Shown: piece by piece, positions 52,718 to 60,375 of the stretch | Numbering within the stretch: position 1 is the first letter of the stretch | Layout of the letters: every line of letters begins with the position of its first letter | Source: Variovorax sp. OK212 | Lineage (GTDB): Bacteria > Pseudomonadota > Gammaproteobacteria > Burkholderiales > Burkholderiaceae_C | Length of the DNA stretch: 64,000 nt | Direction: 5' to 3' | Assembly: GCF_900112425.1 (NCBI RefSeq) | Contig: NZ_FOLP01000018.1 | Location: forward strand, 55,474 to 119,473 | The notes under the pieces: generated by a model | What the model saw: only the letters and a program-made list of their open reading frames with translations | The model's database searches: none | Told to the model about the DNA's origin: nothing | Made by a program: the position numbers and the translations under genes

Positions 52718-53673
52718 CCACCGCGACGCCGACGACAACCATGAAGCATTTCGACGAAGCCGCCACCCGCGCACCGCTCGCCTTCGACCGGCTGGTGCCC
52801 GCATTGCGCGCGGCCTTCGCGGCCGGGGCGCAGGTGCCGCCGCGGCATGTGCACGGTATCGACCAGGGCATCGACAAGGGCACCGTGCTCATCATGCCGG
52901 CCTGGAGCGACGCGGGCTTCCTGGGCATCAAGACCATCAACATCTTCCCCGGCAACAGCGCGCGCGGCCTGCCCGGCCTGCACGCGACCTACGTGCTGTA
53001 CGACGCCCGCACCGGCGTGCCGCTCGCGATGATGGACGGCAACGAGATCACCGCGCGCCGCACGGCCGCGGCGTCGGCGCTGGGCGCGTCGTTCCTGGCG
53101 CGCGCCGACGCGCGCCGCCTGCTGGTGCTGGGCACCGGCCGCATCGCGCGCATGCTGCCGGCCGCGCATGCAAGCGTGCGGGCCATCGACGAGGTCCGGG
53201 TGTGGAACCACCGGCCCGAAGGCGCCGAGGCACTGGCCGCGCAGTGGCGCGCAGAGGGCTGGAACGCACACGCCGCCACCGACCTGGAAGCCGCCGTGCG
53301 GCGGGCCGACATCGTGAGCTGCGCCACGCTGGCCACCGCGCCGCTGGTGCGCGGCGAATGGCTGGCGCCGGGCTCGCACCTCGACCTGATCGGCAGCTTC
53401 ACGCCGGCCATGCGCGAGGCCGACGTGCGGTGCTTCGCGGGCGCGCGCACCTTCGTCGACACCGACGAGGCGCTGCAGAAATCGGGCGACCTGCTCGACG
53501 CGATGGCCGCGGGCACATTGCGCGCCGACGAGCTGCAGGGCACGCTGGCGACGCTGTGCCGCGGCGAGAGCGAAGGCCGGGCGAACGAGCACGAGCGCAC
53601 CGTCTTCAAGGCCGTGGGCAGCGCGCTCGAAGACCTGACGGCGGCCACCCTCGTCTGGCAAAGCACGATCTAG
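52714..53673 (+). CDS. Ornithine cyclodeaminase/mu-crystallin family enzyme
   Basis: A 319-aa NAD(P)-dependent enzyme. VLGTGRIARMLPAAHA is the Rossmann loop, IKTINIFPGN and LMDGNEITARRTAAASALGA are the family's substrate-side motifs. It may act as ornithine cyclodeaminase, alanine dehydrogenase or ketimine reductase; sequence alone does not separate these. The ATG at 52714 overlaps the stop of the hydrolase gene. Confidence 0.83.
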   Translation: MTTATPTTTMKHFDEAATRAPLAFDRLVPALRAAFAAGAQVPPRHVHGIDQGIDKGTVLIMPAWSDAGFLGIKTINIFPGNSARGLPGLHATYVLYDARTGVPLAMMDGNEITARRTAAASALGASFLARADARRLLVLGTGRIARMLPAAHASVRAIDEVRVWNHRPEGAEALAAQWRAEGWNAHAATDLEAAVRRADIVSCATLATAPLVRGEWLAPGSHLDLIGSFTPAMREADVRCFAGARTFVDTDEALQKSGDLLDAMAAGTLRADELQGTLATLCRGESEGRANEHERTVFKAVGSALEDLTAATLVWQSTI

Positions 53674-53755
53674 CACTTAAGAACTATCTCGCGGTGGCTG
53701 GCCGTCCCTGGTCGTCCTTGATCGTCGCCAGCATCGGTTTTCGCCTACACGCTGA

Positions 53756-53801
53756 TACGTCATGCAACGGATGGCACGGCCCGCAGGCCGCCGCTATCGT
53801 G
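53756..53801 (+). promoter_or_regulatory. Shared upstream element, copy 1
   Basis: TACGTC at 53756 and GCTATCGTG at 53793 are exactly 37 bp apart. The same pair with the same spacing is at 54616/54653, and a weaker one at 54178/54215. Each precedes a gene of the tiny-protein trio. Confidence 0.6.
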
Positions 53802-53828
53802 CTTTTCGTCCAACCGGAGGCACACCGC

Positions 53829-54047
53829 ATGCTCAGCACCGTCCACAAAGCCGACATCCTTCGCAAGGCGGGGTACGACGTGCCCACGGGCCTTGCAAGC
53901 CTGGGCGCGCAGGACATGGGCGAGGTGATCGACGCCCTGTACGGCGACTATGTGGCCGCGCGCGCCGCCCGGAGCCTGCGGGAAGCCGACGAGGCACAGC
54001 AGGCCTCGACGGTGCGGCAGCACCCCGGCCTGAGCGCCTGCGCCTGA
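53829..54047 (+). CDS. Tiny paralogous protein 1 (72 aa)
   Basis: A 72-aa protein: MLSTVHKADILRKAGYDVP, then IDALYGDYVAARAARSLREADEAQ. It has no signal peptide. It shares the frame K-A-x-I-L-x-K-x-G, V-P, and I-x-x-L-Y-x-x-Y-x-A-x-R-A-A-x-S-L-R-x-A-(D/E) with the proteins at 54275 and 54691. CCGGAGG lies before the ATG. The predicted form is mostly helical. The family is not recognised. Confidence 0.7.
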   Translation: MLSTVHKADILRKAGYDVPTGLASLGAQDMGEVIDALYGDYVAARAARSLREADEAQQASTVRQHPGLSACA

Positions 54048-54177
54048 CGCCCCCGCTCTTCGCCCTGTCGGCCATCCGGTGCCGATGCAGGGTAAGCCCC
54101 AATGCCGGAAACGGCTTGAAACCCGATCTACAGGTTGAGCCGCGGGCGTTCCGCGGCACGGAACTTGAATAGGCGCG

Positions 54178-54223
54178 TACGTCATCCGGCGAATGGCGCC
54201 GTGCACCGGCGCAACCTAAGCTG
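54178..54223 (+). promoter_or_regulatory. Shared upstream element, copy 2 (diverged)
   Basis: TACGTC at 54178 is conserved, and the second half reads CCTAAGCTG at the same 37-bp offset. It precedes the 89-aa protein gene. Confidence 0.5.
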
Positions 54224-54274
54224 CCGGTGCGACGACCGCAGCGACAAACACAGAGATACAGAGAGGACAGCCCC

Positions 54275-54544
54275 ATGCTCACCATCCTTCAGAAAGCCAA
54301 CATCCTCAGCAAGGTGGGCTTCGACGTGCCGCCCCGTCCGGACGACGACCTGTCGACCCACGCGGTGGCGGGCCTGCCCGTGAAGCCCGAGGGCATCTCG
54401 CAGAAGGCCCACGACTGGGCCAAGGCCATCGAGACCCTGTACGTCGCCTATGTGGCCGCCCGCGCCGCCAAGAGCCTGCGCGACGCCGAGGCGGTGCGCC
54501 AGACCGCCATGCTGCAGCGCCTTTCGGCGCACGCCTGCGCCTGA
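54275..54544 (+). CDS. Tiny paralogous protein 2 (89 aa)
   Basis: An 89-aa protein, the longest of the trio. MLTILQKANILSKVGFDVP begins like its paralogues; an extra 15 residues sit before the helix AKAIETLYVAYVAARAAKSLRDAEAVRQ. It ends SAHACA; the first paralogue ends similarly, LSACA. GAGAGGACAG precedes the ATG. Cytoplasmic and of unknown function. Confidence 0.7.
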   Translation: MLTILQKANILSKVGFDVPPRPDDDLSTHAVAGLPVKPEGISQKAHDWAKAIETLYVAYVAARAAKSLRDAEAVRQTAMLQRLSAHACA

Positions 54545-54615
54545 ACCTGCCGCGGCTCCCAGAGCTCTCACCGAGGTTCGGCAGCAAGACTGAAAGCGAT
54601 TGGCCTACAAGGAGA

Positions 54616-54661
54616 TACGTCTTGTGGCCAATAGCGTGCCTTGCGCACCACAGCTATCGTG
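54616..54661 (+). promoter_or_regulatory. Shared upstream element, copy 3
   Basis: TACGTC at 54616 and GCTATCGTG at 54653, with the spacing of copy 1. Many positions in between also agree (including AT-x-GC and CC-x-C), so the block is clearly homologous. Confidence 0.6.
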
Positions 54662-54690
54662 GAGCCGCACCATCGACGGAGGCCAGCCAA

Positions 54691-54921
54691 ATGCTCAACA
54701 CCGAACACAAAGCCAACATCCTGCGCAAGGCGGGGTACACCGTGCCGGCGCAGCCGGGCAGTGCCGACAGCATCTACCAGACGGCCCAATGCTGGGGCAA
54801 GGCGATCGACACGCTGTACGTGTCGTACTCCGCCAGCCGCGCCGCCAAGAGCTTGCGCGACGCGGAAGAGGCACGCATGCTGGCCATGCTGCAACTGCGC
54901 GCGTCCAAGGCCTACGCCTGA
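54691..54921 (+). CDS. Tiny paralogous protein 3 (76 aa)
   Basis: A 76-aa protein: MLNTEHKANILRKAGYTVP, then WGKAIDTLYVSYSASRAAKSLRDAEEARM. It is closest to protein 2 in the helical half and to protein 1 at the start. Each of the three genes has its own upstream element, so they are separate transcripts from repeated duplication rather than one operon. Confidence 0.7.
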   Translation: MLNTEHKANILRKAGYTVPAQPGSADSIYQTAQCWGKAIDTLYVSYSASRAAKSLRDAEEARMLAMLQLRASKAYA

Positions 54922-54978
54922 GCGCTGGCGCCGGCTGTCAAAGGCCGGCAACCGCGCCAGCCTTCGGTCGCGGTCGAG

Positions 54979-55450
54979 TCAGCGGCTGGCGGCCACCAGC
55001 AACATCATCGGCCGTTCGCGCTCCTCGGCCAGCGACGCCATCGCGGCGACCTGCTCATCGCTTGGCCCCCACTCCTGAACGTGCGCGATGCGAAAGCCCG
55101 CCTTCGGCAGCGTGTTCAACAAGGTCCCCATGGTGCGGTGCTGCTTGACGACAGCTTCGGCCAGCCAGTTCGTGGTGCGCGGGCCTTCCCTCTCTGGTCA
55201 CTGTCGAGCGGCCAGGACTTGCGCCTTGCGCGTCGACGTGCCCCAGCACCGACTGCGCGCCCTGCAGGCGCGCCCAGCGGCAGAACCAGCCGAGGCCTCA
55301 GCCCAGGTCGACCACGCGCAGCCCTTGCAGCGGCGGCACCAGCGCTTGCAGCGCGGGCCATTCGGGCGCGCCGTCCAGGCCGTGCACGGAACGCGGCAGC
55401 TGCTGGTAGCCCTCGAAGAAGGCGGCCGTGTCGTAGATGTTCTGGGCCAT
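54979..55450 (-). pseudogene. Decayed class I SAM methyltransferase
   Basis: From an ATG at 55450 the frame reads MAQNIYDTAAFFEGYQQLPRS and reaches the SAM-binding start VVDLG, where a TGA at 55298-55300 replaces the expected Cys of VDLGCG. GLGWFCRWARLQGAQSVLG continues after it. The middle of the gene is missing, and another frame then holds the intact C-terminus (NWLAEAVVKQHRTMGTLL to MMLLVAASR, stop at 54979). A premature stop plus an internal deletion with frame change make this a clear remnant. Confidence 0.8.
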
Positions 55451-55457
55451 GCGGAGA

Positions 55458-56099
55458 TTATTCGCGCGCCTGCTGCCGGTCGCGCAAGTAGGCGAGCACC
55501 AGCCTGACGAGTTCGGTTCTCAGGGCCGGCGTGGCCAGGTCGCCGCGACGTGCGGCGGCATGGACTGCGCCCTCGACCGCGGCAGAGAGCACGCGGGCCG
55601 CGGTGTCGTCGCTGTCGTCGCTGTCGGCGCCGTCGGCGCAGTCGGCGCAGTCGCTCGCTGCGCTCCCGCCTGTACTCGCGGCCACCAGCACGCGGTAGCG
55701 CCGCTGGTACTCCGCCTCGAACTCCGGACAGGTCGAGCGCGCCGCGAGCGGCACCTCGTCGACCAGCACGCGGTGCAGCGCCTGGTCGATCGAATGCGCC
55801 GCAATCACGCCATCGACGAAACGCCCGACCCGTTCGCCGAGCGGCAGGGCTCCGCTCTCGTCATCGGCGGCGGACAACGCCGCGAGCACTTCGTCGAGGT
55901 GCCGCTGCCGGATCGCCTCCGCGATGGCCAGCTTGTCCGGAAAGTACTGGTACAGCGAGCCGACGCTGACCCCGGCGACCGCGGCGATCTCGTTGGTGGT
56001 GAACCGCGCCCATCCGCGGCGCGCCAGAACGCGAGTTGCGGCCTCGACGATCACGTCCACCGTGGCGCGCGAACGCTCCTGGCGCGGCGCCTTGCGCAT
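55458..56099 (-). CDS. TetR/AcrR-family transcriptional regulator
   Basis: A 213-aa regulator. The N-terminal HTH is FTTNEIAAVAGVSVGSLYQYFPDK. An acidic, low-complexity stretch (DCADCADGADSDDSDD) near residues 155-170 is coded by 9-bp repeats. It is divergent from a DinB-family gene, which is its likely target. The ATG at 56099 places the HTH at the normal distance from the start. Confidence 0.83.
   Translation of the reverse strand: MRKAPRQERSRATVDVIVEAATRVLARRGWARFTTNEIAAVAGVSVGSLYQYFPDKLAIAEAIRQRHLDEVLAALSAADDESGALPLGERVGRFVDGVIAAHSIDQALHRVLVDEVPLAARSTCPEFEAEYQRRYRVLVAASTGGSAASDCADCADGADSDDSDDTAARVLSAAVEGAVHAAARRGDLATPALRTELVRLVLAYLRDRQQARE
55605..55649. repeat. 9-bp tandem repeat inside tetR
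   Basis: Five 9-bp units alternating GTCGTCGCT and GTCGGCGCA/C, followed by a partial unit. They code the acidic Asp/Ala/Cys/Ser linker in the ligand-binding half of the regulator. Confidence 0.8.
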
Positions 56100-56223
56100 G
56101 CTGCGCCGCTGTGGGGGAATGCGAGTACCCAAGTTCGAGGCTCCACTCAAGAATGAGACCGCACGCTCGCGGCCTTCCGATGAAACGCGCAGTGTGCATT
56201 CCAACGTTCAAGAGGAGATTGTG

Positions 56224-56751
56224 ATGAGTGCACAGGCGCTTCTGGCTTCGCTGTACCGCTACAAGGCCTGGGCCGACGAAGGCCTGCTGGCCGGTCTTGC
56301 CGCCCTGCGCGAAGCAGGTTCTCCGGCCGAATACCGCACCGCGGCGCTCGTCTTCGACCACGCCTGCATCGTCGATCGCATCTTCGTTGCGAACCTCCAG
56401 CAGGTGCCGCACGGCTGCACCGCCACGGGCACTATGGAGCCACCGCCGCTGGAAGAACTGGCGCGGGCGGTCAGGCAAACGGACGGCTGGTATCTGGACT
56501 ACGTCACGGGCCTCGAGCCGGCCGAGCTCGCGCAGACGCTGGAGTTCAGCTTCACCGACGGGGCCGCCGGGCGCATGTCGCGCGAGGAGATGCTGGGACA
56601 CGTGGTGACCCATGCGGGCTATCACCGCGGCGAAGTCGGCCGCATCCTGACGCGCCTCACGGGCGCGTCGCCGCCGGACACTTTCACCGGCTACCTGCAC
56701 CAGGCCGAGCCCCTGCGCCGCCAGCGCACCGGCCCCCTCAAGGTCCGGTGA
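56224..56751 (+). CDS. DinB-family putative metal-dependent protein
   Basis: A 175-aa DinB/YfiT four-helix protein: LYRYKAWADEGLL at the start, FDHACIVDRIF (first His) and HVVTHAGYHRGEVGRIL (two further His) make up the usual three-His metal site. DinB proteins include thiol transferases and many uncharacterised stress proteins. AGAGGAG precedes the ATG. Divergent to a TetR regulator. Confidence 0.82.
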   Translation: MSAQALLASLYRYKAWADEGLLAGLAALREAGSPAEYRTAALVFDHACIVDRIFVANLQQVPHGCTATGTMEPPPLEELARAVRQTDGWYLDYVTGLEPAELAQTLEFSFTDGAAGRMSREEMLGHVVTHAGYHRGEVGRILTRLTGASPPDTFTGYLHQAEPLRRQRTGPLKVR

Positions 56752-56766
56752 CCGCGGCAGCCTGCA

Positions 56767-56847
56767 GGCTTGCTTGCCTTATGTGGATTCGCAGGCTTGC
56801 TTGCCTTGTACGGCTTTGAAGGCTTACTTGCCTTGTGCGGATTGCAG
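56767..56847. repeat. Three 27-bp tandem repeats at the end of a DUF4148-like gene
   Basis: Units start at 56767, 56794 and 56821. The third lies across the current stop of the minus-strand gene at 56824; the other two lie beyond it and keep the same frame. The stop differs from the matching codon in the other units (TAA versus CAA), so the C-terminus once extended further or the array grew from the gene end. Confidence 0.85.
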
Positions 56848-57240
56848 CACCGGGTTCTGCATGGTCGAGATGACCTTGCTGTTCACGCGCGAGCCGCCGG
56901 TCACGTTCTGGTCGGGCGCGGCGGCCGTGGCCATGGCTTCCTGGTAGACCTGTGCGGGGTCGCGTTGCGACGTGAACGGATCGGCGCCGCGCGAGCCGCG
57001 GGTCACGTTCTGGTTCGGTGCGTGGGCCGTATCGACGGCCTGCTTGTACATGGCTTCGGCGTCGGCCGTCGACGTGAACGGATCGGCACCGCGCGAGCCG
57101 CGCGTGACGTTCTGGTTCGGCGCGTGGGCGGCGGCGATGGCTTCGGCTTCGACAGCTTCGCGCGTGCGTTGCTGGGCGTTGGCGGAGGCCATGGCGAGCA
57201 CGGCGAATGCGGCAGCGAGGGCGAGTTGGGTGGTCTTCAT
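56824..57240 (-). CDS. Secreted DUF4148-like protein with 34-residue repeats
   Basis: A 138-aa protein with a Sec signal ending ANAQQ. The mature part has two full 34-residue repeats beginning AHAPNQNVTRGSRGADPFTS and a partial third (AAPDQNVTGGSR). The R-x-x-V-x-A-E-A-I-A segment near residue 27 links it to DUF4148 proteins such as those at 29031 and 29683. Function is unknown. Two additional 27-bp repeats follow the stop. Confidence 0.75.
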   Translation of the reverse strand: MKTTQLALAAAFAVLAMASANAQQRTREAVEAEAIAAAHAPNQNVTRGSRGADPFTSTADAEAMYKQAVDTAHAPNQNVTRGSRGADPFTSQRDPAQVYQEAMATAAAPDQNVTGGSRVNSKVISTMQNPVLQSAQGK

Positions 57241-57489
57241 GATGTTTCTTTGCGAGTTGTTTGAATGGGGCGGCCCGGGGATACGGGAAAACCCTGACCA
57301 AGGCTAGTGCTCGCAAAAGGCAGATCCGTGACGGCCCCGAGACGCGCAAAGGCTCTCGCGCCCGCACTGCAGCACGTGCGGATTTCTGCTAGCGGCCGTT
57401 GCCTTGTGCGCTAACCTTTTGCCGAACGTGCCGTCTGCGCACGTTGCTCGCGTTGCTCACAGCGGTCACTCGACCCGACCAGGAAGGAA

Positions 57490-57957
57490 ATGAAGACCAT
57501 GGGAATGTTCGATTTCTTGAAGAAGAAACCCGCCATGCCGGCCACGCTCGAAGACGGCATGGCCTCGCAGGCCAACGACTTCGTCCACGCGTTCTCGCAG
57601 CCCGGCGCGCCCATTGACGGCCACAAGCTGGACTACACCGAAGCATCGTTGCCCCTGGTCGACGACGTGCTCGACGACTTCTTCAAACAGCAGGCGCCCT
57701 TGCCGGACGATCTTCATTTCCTCGCGTCGGCCTATGTCTTCGAAGTGGCGCGCCGCGAGTTCGGCGGGCGCTACCTGCGCGGCGATGAAGACAACCCCTT
57801 CGTCCTCGTCATCGGCCAGGGCGACGCCCAGGTCGGCGTGTGCGTGATGGCGAAGGTGCGCGGGCGGGCGGTGAACGGGCCGGAGGACAGCCTCGCGTTC
57901 TTCCATGCCGGCATCGCACCGCTGGTTGCGCGCGGCGTGAGCGCCACGCTCGTCTGA
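57490..57957 (+). CDS. Hypothetical cytoplasmic protein
   Basis: A 155-aa protein, MKTMGMFDFLKKKPAMP at the start, acidic helical middle (LPLVDDVLDDFFKQQAPLPDD) and a beta-rich end (NPFVLVIGQGDAQVGVCVMAKVRGR). No signal peptide or known motif is seen. AGGAAGG supports the start. The 249 bp upstream hold no recognisable gene. A strong palindrome follows the stop. Confidence 0.65.
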   Translation: MKTMGMFDFLKKKPAMPATLEDGMASQANDFVHAFSQPGAPIDGHKLDYTEASLPLVDDVLDDFFKQQAPLPDDLHFLASAYVFEVARREFGGRYLRGDEDNPFVLVIGQGDAQVGVCVMAKVRGRAVNGPEDSLAFFHAGIAPLVARGVSATLV

Positions 57958-57962
57958 CGCCC

Positions 57963-57988
57963 GCGGGTAGCAGCCGGCTGCTACCCGC
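57963..57988. terminator. Perfect 26-bp palindrome after the hypothetical gene
   Basis: GCGGGTAGCAGCC pairs perfectly with GGCTGCTACCCGC with no loop bases, five bases after the stop codon. No T run follows, so it may be a weak terminator, a message-stabilising hairpin or a protein-binding site. Confidence 0.5.
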
Positions 57989-58073
57989 TGCGCCCTGCTC
58001 CTTCGAATAATCCGGCGACGGCCGCACGCACCTGCGTGCACCGCATTCCAACCTCATTCGAAGGAGACAAGAA

Positions 58074-58652
58074 ATGGCTCGCAAGATCCTCATGCTCTGC
58101 GGCGACTACGCCGAAGACTACGAAACCATGGTGCCCTTCCAGACGCTGCTGGCCGTGGGCCACACGGTGCACGCGGTGGCGCCGGACAAGAAGGCAGGCG
58201 ACTGGGTGCACACGGCCATCCACGACTTCGAGGGCGCGCAAACGTACAGCGAGAAGCCCGGCCACCGCTTCACGCTGAACGCCAACTTCGCCGACGTGCG
58301 CCCCGAGGCCTACGACGCGCTCGTCATTCCCGGCGGACGCGCGCCCGAGTACCTGCGCATGCACGCCCGCGTGGTCGAGATCGCGAAGCACTTCCTGGCC
58401 ACCGACAAGCCGGTGGCGTCGGTCTGCCATGGCGCGCAGCTGCTCGCGGCCACGGGGCTGCTGAAGGGCCGCAAGGTGTCGGCGTACCCGGCCTGCCAGG
58501 TCGAGGTGGAACTCGCGGGCGCCGAGTACATGGGCATTCCGGTGGACCAGGCCGTGACCGACCGCAACCTGGTCACCGCGCCCGCGTGGCCCGCGCACCC
58601 GGCGTGGCTCGCGCAGTTCCTGGCGGTGCTGGGCACGCGCATCGAACACTGA
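58074..58652 (+). CDS. DJ-1/PfpI-family protein
   Basis: A 192-aa protein. ILMLCGDYAEDYETMVPFQTL and ALVIPGGRAPEYLR are family motifs. VCHGAQLL holds the nucleophilic Cys (residue about 118) in the elbow. Members are proteases, glyoxalases or deglycases, so a role in carbonyl stress is possible. GAAGGAGACAAG precedes the ATG. It appears to be a single-gene unit. Confidence 0.85.
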   Translation: MARKILMLCGDYAEDYETMVPFQTLLAVGHTVHAVAPDKKAGDWVHTAIHDFEGAQTYSEKPGHRFTLNANFADVRPEAYDALVIPGGRAPEYLRMHARVVEIAKHFLATDKPVASVCHGAQLLAATGLLKGRKVSAYPACQVEVELAGAEYMGIPVDQAVTDRNLVTAPAWPAHPAWLAQFLAVLGTRIEH

Positions 58653-58725
58653 TGCCACGGGCGGCGCTACAGTGCGTGCGTCGCCCGTCACCCCAACCCC
58701 ACCCCCGCCCGAAAGGAGACGGCCC

Positions 58726-59151
58726 ATGTGCGAAGTCTTCATCAGTGCCGACCCGCAGAGCTACGACGCGCGCACGCGCTCGGTGCGGCTGCACGGCGTC
58801 GTCACCAGCATCCGGCTCGAGAACCTGTTCTGGCAGGTGCTCGAGGAAATCGCGCAGCGCGACGGCATGGTCGTGGTGCAGCTGATCGAGCGGCTCTACG
58901 ACGAGCTGGTGGCCGCGCGCGGCGAGGTCGGCAACTTCGCATCGTTCCTGCGCGTGTGCGCCTTGCGCTACGAGGCGATGGTGGCGCAGGGGCGCATTCC
59001 GGCCGACACCTCGGTGGCGATCCGCTCGCTCGATGCGAAGGCCGTGCTGCATGAACTGCCGCAGGGCTGGGGTGCAGCCTCCGCGCAGCAGCCCGCCACA
59101 CTGCCGGCCCACGTACGCACGCTGCACGTGGCTGCACGCCGGCACGCCTGA
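58726..59151 (+). CDS. Ribbon-helix-helix domain protein
   Basis: A 141-aa protein. TRSVRLHGVVTSIRLENLFWQVLEEIAQRDGM (residues about 16-47) is a ribbon-helix-helix pattern of the RHH_4 type. The tail is less conserved. It is probably a small DNA-binding or regulatory protein. GAAAGGAG lies just before the ATG. It converges with the DUF2185-like gene. Confidence 0.72.
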   Translation: MCEVFISADPQSYDARTRSVRLHGVVTSIRLENLFWQVLEEIAQRDGMVVVQLIERLYDELVAARGEVGNFASFLRVCALRYEAMVAQGRIPADTSVAIRSLDAKAVLHELPQGWGAASAQQPATLPAHVRTLHVAARRHA

Positions 59152-59156
59152 GTGCT

Positions 59157-59519
59157 TCAGCGCGGCGGCTTGAAGCCGCGCACTTCCGTCCAGGGTGCGC
59201 CGGCGCCGTCGCGCTCCCACGCCGACCCGACGGCACGCTCGGTGATCTCGCCCAGCGTCGGGTCCATCTTCAGGTACGAGTTCAGCGGGCAGATCTTCGG
59301 CGGGTTGTCGTCGAGATGCTGCTGGCTCTCCTTGCCGCTGGAGAAGATCCAGCCCGAGTCGTACGGGTTGTTCGGTTTCACGCGGTAGGCGAAGCACACC
59401 GGCAGGCGCTGCGGGCCCATGACCTGGTCAGAGGCGAGCACCAGCGGAGCGAGCGCGGCGAACTTGTCCTCCCACGGCGCCTTGTTCTCTTGGGTGTTCT
59501 TCTTGGTGAATGGCCACAT
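59157..59519 (-). CDS. DUF2185/Imm33-like protein
   Basis: A 120-aa protein. CFAYRVKPNNPYDSGWIFSSGKE (residues about 46-68) is typical of DUF2185 proteins, a group that includes predicted immunity protein Imm33. No toxin gene is beside it. The preceding minus-strand gene (59598) ends 78 bp upstream, so the two may be cotranscribed. Confidence 0.7.
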   Translation of the reverse strand: MWPFTKKNTQENKAPWEDKFAALAPLVLASDQVMGPQRLPVCFAYRVKPNNPYDSGWIFSSGKESQQHLDDNPPKICPLNSYLKMDPTLGEITERAVGSAWERDGAGAPWTEVRGFKPPR

Positions 59520-59597
59520 GGCGCACGCGTGCCCAGGAAAAAGGGCACCCTCCCGGGTGCCGAATCTGCCTTGTGCGTGCGCGGTTGGCAAGCCGCG

Positions 59598-60329
59598 CTA
59601 GACGTCCGCCGCCCGCGCGCGCTGGATCTGCCGCCTGGCCTTGGCGTCCGGCGCCTTGTAGTTCGGCGACAGCCGGCGCTTGACGGACTTGGCTGCAGTC
59701 GCTCGCGCGCCTTCGACATCGGCCTCGGCCACTTCGAGCTGCTGCAGCCATGCAAGCGCCTGCACCGTAGGGGCGCCGCGGACGGTCCAGAGGCAGAGAC
59801 TCTTCAGGAAAGGCCGAGGCGCCGCCTCGTACGCCTTGACGACGACACGCAGCAACTCGTCCATCACGGCCTGGTCGACCTTCACCCCGTCGTCGAGGCT
59901 CAGCATCAGGTTCAACGCCGACAGCGCCTGCCATTCGGCATGCGTCGCGTCGGTCGATTGCCAGTTGGCAGCAGCGCAGAAACCGAGCAGCGCCTGGACG
60001 CTCTCGAACGTCTTCACATCGTCCAGGATGGCGATGGCAAAGCTCGCCAGCTCGGGGTCGGCCAACAGGGGGCGCAGCCCGGCGACACCGCCGCGCCCGA
60101 AGGCAACGCAGGCCTGCGCCCACCGCGCGAACGGCACGACGCGCGTGCCGTCCGCCAGCAAGCCGTTGCTCAGCCAGCCGTGCTGCGCGCAGAGACGCTC
60201 GATTTCATCGGCGCCCGCGGCGCCATGGACCCGCGTGAAGCGGACCATGTCCTCGACCTCCATCGAGCCGCCGTAGGCCGAGGGCGCCGGGCCCTTCGCG
60301 GCCTTGCGGGCCAGTGCGTTCAGGTTCAT
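59598..60329 (-). CDS. Hypothetical helical protein
   Basis: A 243-aa protein with no signal peptide or membrane segment. It is rich in amphipathic helices (LASFAIAILDDVKTFESVQALLGFC) and ends in a strongly basic tail (SVKRRLSPNYKAPDAKARRQIQRARAADV). The helical part hints at HEAT- or ARM-like repeats. I do not recognise the family. It is upstream of the DUF2185-like gene on the same strand. Confidence 0.6.
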   Translation of the reverse strand: MNLNALARKAAKGPAPSAYGGSMEVEDMVRFTRVHGAAGADEIERLCAQHGWLSNGLLADGTRVVPFARWAQACVAFGRGGVAGLRPLLADPELASFAIAILDDVKTFESVQALLGFCAAANWQSTDATHAEWQALSALNLMLSLDDGVKVDQAVMDELLRVVVKAYEAAPRPFLKSLCLWTVRGAPTVQALAWLQQLEVAEADVEGARATAAKSVKRRLSPNYKAPDAKARRQIQRARAADV

Positions 60330-60375
60330 TCGAAGAACGCCCGGCGGCGCAGGTACGGGCCGGGGTGCAACGCCA

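Noticed and set aside
56115..56203. GGAATGC and GCATTCC as a TetR operator pair
   Set aside because: The inverted half-sites between tetR and the DinB gene are about 80 bp apart, too far for one dimer site, and short enough to occur by chance.
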